Assembly (NCBI GenBank): GCA_026990815.1
Contig: JALXCS010000382.1
Span: forward strand, 1 to 10,200
Length of the DNA stretch: 10,200 nt
Direction of reading: 5' to 3'
Source: Methylomonas sp.
Lineage (GTDB): Bacteria > Pseudomonadota > Gammaproteobacteria > Methylococcales > Methylomonadaceae
The translations under genes were made by a program, and so were the position numbers. Below the pieces are notes generated by a model. The model saw only the letters and a list, made by a program, of their open reading frames with translations, did no database searches and had not been told where the DNA came from. Below are positions 6,960 to 10,200 of the stretch, one piece after another (the first letter of the stretch is position 1; each line of letters starts with the position of its first letter).

Positions 6960-8056
6960 TGAAACTGGGTATGTTTCTCTAGGGAAGAAAGTGTGATTCC
7001 CAGCAATCTGACTTTTCGTTGGCTAACTGCTGTAGAATCAACTAATTCCTCAAGTAAGTGGTCAGCTGCCTCTCCAAGTCCAATGGGTGTTGCTAATGTA
7101 CGGCTGCGAGTAATTTGTTCAAAATTATGATACTTTATTTTTATTGTCAGAGTTCGTGGACAGAGTCGTTTTTGCTTGGTTTTCTCCAGAACTTTTGCCA
7201 ATAACTGCTGAAGCAGTTTGAGAATTACTTCTTTGCCAAAAATATCCTGTTCAAATGTGGTTTCAATTCCTATTGATTTATTGGGTCGGTTAGTTTTTAC
7301 GGGCCTTGGGTCAATGCCACGAGCAATTAGATAATAATGCAGACCGGCTTTACCAAAGTTTTCCTTTAAACATTGCAAACTGGATTGTTTAAGTTCTTTG
7401 CCATTAAAGATCCCAAGTTTCGCCATTTTGGTTTCGGTCGCTTTACCGATACCGTGAAATTTTCTAATCGGAAAATTTTCGATAAATGCTTCTCCCTGTT
7501 CAGGAGTGATTAGATAAAACCCATTGGGCTTATTGATATCAGATGCAATTTTGGCTAAAAATTTGTTATAGGAAATGCCTGCGGAAGCGGTCAATCCAGT
7601 TTGCTGCTGAATTTTTGTTTTGACATCTTGAGCAATCAATGTGGCTGAACCATTCAGTATCGAGCAATGGCTGACATCGAGGTAGGCTTCATCAAGTGAA
7701 GGTGGTTCAACTAAATCGGTGAAAGAGTAAAAAATTTTCCGGATTATTGCAGAAGCTTGTCGATAGGCCTCGAAACGGGGTTTGACAAAAACTGCATTGG
7801 GACAAAGCCGGTAAGCTTGAGAAGAAGGCATGGCTGAATGAATGCCAAATTTTCTCGCTTCATAGCTACATGCGGCGACCACACCTCTGGAATCAGGTTG
7901 GCCGCCAACGATGACAGGTTTTCCTTGAAGTTTCGGGAAATCGCGCTGTTCGACAGATGCAAAAAAGGCATCCATATCGATATGGATGATTTTCCTAAGA
8001 TTGACGTCGTTATCTTTTAATTCACTAGTGATTGACTGGGTTGTTTCGCCAATCAT
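6929..8056 (-). CDS. dinB: DNA polymerase IV (Y-family translesion polymerase)
   Basis: The 375-residue protein is DinB. KIIHIDMDAFFASVE (22-36) gives metal-binding Asp27 and the likely steric-gate Phe32, and SLDEAYLDVS (120-129) gives Asp122 and Glu123. Palm, fingers and thumb are followed by a little-finger domain. The C-terminus carries a canonical sliding-clamp binding pentapeptide QLDLF (367-371), which recruits the enzyme to the beta clamp. It bypasses DNA lesions with low fidelity. Compared with E. coli Pol IV (351 aa) there is an N-terminal extension of about 19 residues, and no other ATG, GTG or TTG closer to the core was found. The Shine-Dalgarno is weak and no LexA-type box is visible just upstream. 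The gene follows the DUF2333 gene by 20 bp, so read-through from it is likely. Confidence 0.96.
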   Translation of the reverse strand: MIGETTQSITSELKDNDVNLRKIIHIDMDAFFASVEQRDFPKLQGKPVIVGGQPDSRGVVAACSYEARKFGIHSAMPSSQAYRLCPNAVFVKPRFEAYRQASAIIRKIFYSFTDLVEPPSLDEAYLDVSHCSILNGSATLIAQDVKTKIQQQTGLTASAGISYNKFLAKIASDINKPNGFYLITPEQGEAFIENFPIRKFHGIGKATETKMAKLGIFNGKELKQSSLQCLKENFGKAGLHYYLIARGIDPRPVKTNRPNKSIGIETTFEQDIFGKEVILKLLQQLLAKVLEKTKQKRLCPRTLTIKIKYHNFEQITRSRTLATPIGLGEAADHLLEELVDSTAVSQRKVRLLGITLSSLEKHTQFHQLDLFDSVS

Positions 8057-8076
8057 ATTGTCGAGCTAATATTTAA

Positions 8077-9096
8077 TTATCCACGATTCATAACGTCACG
8101 TAAATCCAGTGCAGCTGCATTTGCTCTTGAAATATAGTTAGCCATTGCTAATGAATAATTGGCAAAAATACCAAATCCATCACCATTAAGAATTACTGGA
8201 CTTAGAACAGGTTCCAGAGCATTTTCCATTTCCTTGATCATGATATCAACAGTATCCATGGCGCGCTTATCCAGTAAAATATCCCGAAAATCATATTTTA
8301 CAGCCTTGAGAATATGAAGTAACGCCCATGCTGCACCGCGAGCTTCCCAGAAAACATTATCAATATCGATCCAGGCGGTACGACCAACGGCGGATTGTTT
8401 GATAGTACTTTCAATTTGATCCAGTTTGTTGATTTTTACCATAGGGTTATAACGGGCGGTATTGGCATTGAGACGGGTTGATAGGCCGCCCAGTCTTTTA
8501 ATCACGATCTCAACATACTGCCAAAGATTATCAGCTCTTGAATAAAAATGGCCAGGTGATTTGCTATTATGATCAAGAAGTCGCCTCATATAAGAATGTA
8601 AAGCGTCAATCCCTTTTTTATATTCGGCTTCTGTTGAAGGCAGTGCCCAGGAATTGTGTTCGTAATAGAAATAAGGTTCCGCTTTAGCCAGGTCAGGATC
8701 TTCTGCAGATTGTGATTGAGCGCGGGCGAGATGGTTTCTAAGCGCGGATGTTGCATCGCGGAGCATGATCAATGCGCCAAATTCAAAACTGGTTATATCA
8801 TCCAGCAGGATGCCGGGGGGGGCAACATCATTGGTAATGTAACCTCCTGGTTTATAAAGCAAAACTTCAGCAATATGAGCCAATGTGTTGGCATAGACAT
8901 AACCTTCAGGGACTTTTTCCAGACTAGGCAATTTAGCCCGTTTTAATGCTTCCTTTTGTACATTAAATTCATCGGGTTCAATACTCCAGTATGCGCCAAG
9001 TGCCAGAATAGCAATAACGATTATTCCAATAAAGACGCCAAAACCGACCGTCCAATTTTTAGCATCAGATTTTTCTGAAGTTTGTTTTTCTGCCAT
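8077..9096 (-). CDS. DUF2333 family membrane-anchored protein
   Basis: The 339-residue protein has a short charged N-terminus, one membrane helix at about 15-38 (WTVGFGVFIGIIVIAILALG), and a large, mostly helical domain predicted to be periplasmic. The segments EGYVYANTLAHIAEVLLYKPGGY, LDDITSFEFGALIMLRD and WALPSTEAEY are those I associate with DUF2333, a gammaproteobacterial family of unknown function. Its length is typical. AGGA lies about 9 nt before the ATG. dinB begins 20 bp after its stop. No catalytic motif is evident, and no function should be assigned beyond the family name. Confidence 0.8.
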   Translation of the reverse strand: MAEKQTSEKSDAKNWTVGFGVFIGIIVIAILALGAYWSIEPDEFNVQKEALKRAKLPSLEKVPEGYVYANTLAHIAEVLLYKPGGYITNDVAPPGILLDDITSFEFGALIMLRDATSALRNHLARAQSQSAEDPDLAKAEPYFYYEHNSWALPSTEAEYKKGIDALHSYMRRLLDHNSKSPGHFYSRADNLWQYVEIVIKRLGGLSTRLNANTARYNPMVKINKLDQIESTIKQSAVGRTAWIDIDNVFWEARGAAWALLHILKAVKYDFRDILLDKRAMDTVDIMIKEMENALEPVLSPVILNGDGFGIFANYSLAMANYISRANAAALDLRDVMNRG

Positions 9097-9119
9097 GTTG
9101 ATTTTCCTGATTTACCGTA

Positions 9120-9147
9120 GATATATATGATTGCGATGATTAGTAAA
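9120..9147 (-). promoter_or_regulatory. Candidate sigma70 promoter for DUF2333-dinB
   Basis: On the minus strand, TTTACT (9142-9147) and TATATC (9120-9125) are 16 nt apart, each matching four of six consensus bases. Transcription would begin about 17 nt upstream of the DUF2333 ATG, keeping its Shine-Dalgarno in the leader. It lies outside the MITE-like element. Confidence 0.35.
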
Positions 9148-9194
9148 TTTATTGCTAGAGATCGATAAACCACATAGACAATTTATCATCTCCA

Positions 9195-9213
9195 TAGGGC
9201 AATCGGGTTTAAA
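9195..9213 (+). repeat. Left terminal inverted repeat of the MITE-like element
   Basis: TAGGGCAATCGGGTTTAAA. It is inverted at 9340-9358, with 17 of 19 positions matching. Confidence 0.7.
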
Positions 9214-9339
9214 TTTATGGGCTACAAAATCAGTAAGTTAGGTTTTTCATAATTTCAATAAAAAGCCTTTTTCTTATGAGCTTGAAAAGAGAAAAATACA
9301 ACCCATTGATTTTACATACATCATTAAATGTCAAGATAT

Positions 9340-9358
9340 TTTAAACCCGATTGCCTTG
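9340..9358 (-). repeat. Right terminal inverted repeat of the MITE-like element
   Basis: Reads CAAGGCAATCGGGTTTAAA on the minus strand. It pairs with 9195-9213 and is followed directly by the right copy of the 10-nt direct repeat. Confidence 0.7.
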
Positions 9359-9373
9359 ATCATCTCCATTCTA

Positions 9374-10200
9374 TCAGTTTTTTTTTGCTCTTGGATGTGC
9401 TTTATCATAAATTTCTGTTAAGTGCTGGAAATCCAGATGGGTATAAATTTGAGTGGTACTGATGTTGCTGTGTCCTAATAATTCCTGAATGCTTCTTAAA
9501 TCCTGACTGGATTCCAATAAATGGCTGGCGAAAGAATGTCTTAACATGTGCGGATGAATATGTTGATTCATTCCCTTTTTTTTACACCATTGCTGTAGTC
9601 GCAGTTGCACAGATCTTGGGGTTAAGCGATTACCCCTGTTACTGACAAATAAAGCGGGCTGATGTTCCACAGATAATTGGTTTCGATGAGAAAGCCAGTT
9701 TTTTAGTGCCTTTAAAGCCTTGTTTCCAATCGGAAGAATACGACTTTTACCGCCTTTTCCCAGAGCGACGATTAATGTTTGGTCATTTTGATCTACAGAT
9801 TCAATATCCAATGCCGTGAGTTCACTCAGACGAAGTCCTGAAGAGTAAAACAATTCAAACATTGCAAGATCGCGAATTTCCAGAATAGAATCCGTTCCCG
9901 CTTCCAGAAAGCCGGTTATTTGGTCAACATCAAGAGTTTTGGGTAGTTTTTTCTTTTTTTTGGGGGCTTGAATATGTCGAATAGGATTGTTATCGATGAT
10001 TTTTTGTTGTTGAAGAAATTTAAAAAAGCTACGAATAGCAGATAGTTCTCTCTGCAGGCTACTTGCAGCTAAACCTTGTTTATGTCGAATAGCAACATGG
10101 CGACGAATATCACTTTGTTGAATATCTTGCCAGCACGAGATGTTATTTTTCGAACAAAATATAACCAATTGTTTGATATCGCGCAGATAATTATTTAGCG
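9374..10200 (-). CDS. xerC: Tyrosine recombinase XerC (5' end beyond the right edge)
   Basis: The frame stays open to the end of the window, so the TTG near 10168 is not the start; codons beyond it continue a normal XerC N-terminal helix (LNNYLRDIKQL). About 25-35 N-terminal residues are missing. Catalytic residues of the tyrosine recombinase fold are visible: Arg in SGLRLSEL (codon 9830-9832), Lys in the GKGGKSR hairpin, His and Arg in HMLRH (codons 9548-9550 and 9539-9541), His in LLGHSNIS, and nucleophile Tyr in IYTHLDF (9443-9445). The ending HLDFQHLTEIYDKAHPRAKK is the XerC form; XerD ends differently. With XerD it resolves chromosome dimers at dif. DUF2333 lies downstream, beyond the MITE-like element. 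Confidence 0.93.
   Translation of the reverse strand, partial: LNNYLRDIKQLVIFCSKNNISCWQDIQQSDIRRHVAIRHKQGLAASSLQRELSAIRSFFKFLQQQKIIDNNPIRHIQAPKKKKKLPKTLDVDQITGFLEAGTDSILEIRDLAMFELFYSSGLRLSELTALDIESVDQNDQTLIVALGKGGKSRILPIGNKALKALKNWLSHRNQLSVEHQPALFVSNRGNRLTPRSVQLRLQQWCKKKGMNQHIHPHMLRHSFASHLLESSQDLRSIQELLGHSNISTTQIYTHLDFQHLTEIYDKAHPRAKKN

Larger units (their letters stand above)
9195..9358. mobile_element. MITE-like element, 164 bp, between DUF2333 and xerC
   Basis: The two ends are inverted repeats of 19 nt (9195-9213 and 9340-9358). The inner 16 nt, GGCAATCGGGTTTAAA, are perfect, and one of the outer three positions also matches. Immediately outside are direct repeats ATCATCTCCA at 9185-9194 and 9359-9368, equal to a 10-bp target duplication (the match runs to 11 nt if the ambiguous edge base is included). 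The interior has no ORF of note and is AT-rich. Terminal inverted repeats plus flanking duplication and no transposase are the marks of a miniature inverted-repeat transposable element moved by a related IS. The parent family is not identified; its likely duplication of about 10-11 bp differs from the 8 bp expected for IS1595. Confidence 0.7.

Overview
The window looks like an ordinary stretch of chromosome from an AT-rich gammaproteobacterium. The markers are RdgC, DarP (YjgA), a DUF2333 protein, a diheme c4-type cytochrome, Pol IV and XerC with the XerC-type C-terminus. No genus can be named from the sequence. The left edge carries the start of an IS1595-like insertion sequence. Between DUF2333 and xerC lies a 164-bp element with near-perfect 19-nt terminal inverted repeats inside 10-nt direct repeats, which looks like a MITE.

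Layout, left to right. 1-125: 5' end of an IS1595-family transposase on the minus strand, with a possible terminal inverted repeat. 126-520: an AT-rich hairpin and a 40-residue, extremely acidic small ORF with a good ribosome binding site. 521-5572, all minus strand and transcribed right to left: rdgC, an L,D-transpeptidase with LysM, a diheme cytochrome c, and a polytopic membrane protein fused to a spermidine-synthase-like domain. 5700-6959, plus strand and divergent from rdgC: a tight operon of a family-6 UDG-type (hypoxanthine/deoxyinosine) DNA glycosylase, a 62-residue two-helix membrane protein and darP. 6929-10200, minus strand: dinB, whose 3' end overlaps darP by 31 bp tail to tail; a DUF2333 membrane-anchored protein 20 bp upstream of it; the MITE-like element; and xerC, which runs off the right edge.

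Several genes serve DNA maintenance: RdgC (RecA modulator), a base-excision glycosylase, translesion Pol IV and XerC. They sit close together but in separate transcription units, so a shared system is not demonstrated. The rest is housekeeping: envelope cross-linking, electron transfer and ribosome assembly. No CRISPR array, tRNA, rRNA or convincing novel defence system was found. The best leads are the MITE-like element and the acidic 40-residue ORF beside the IS end.
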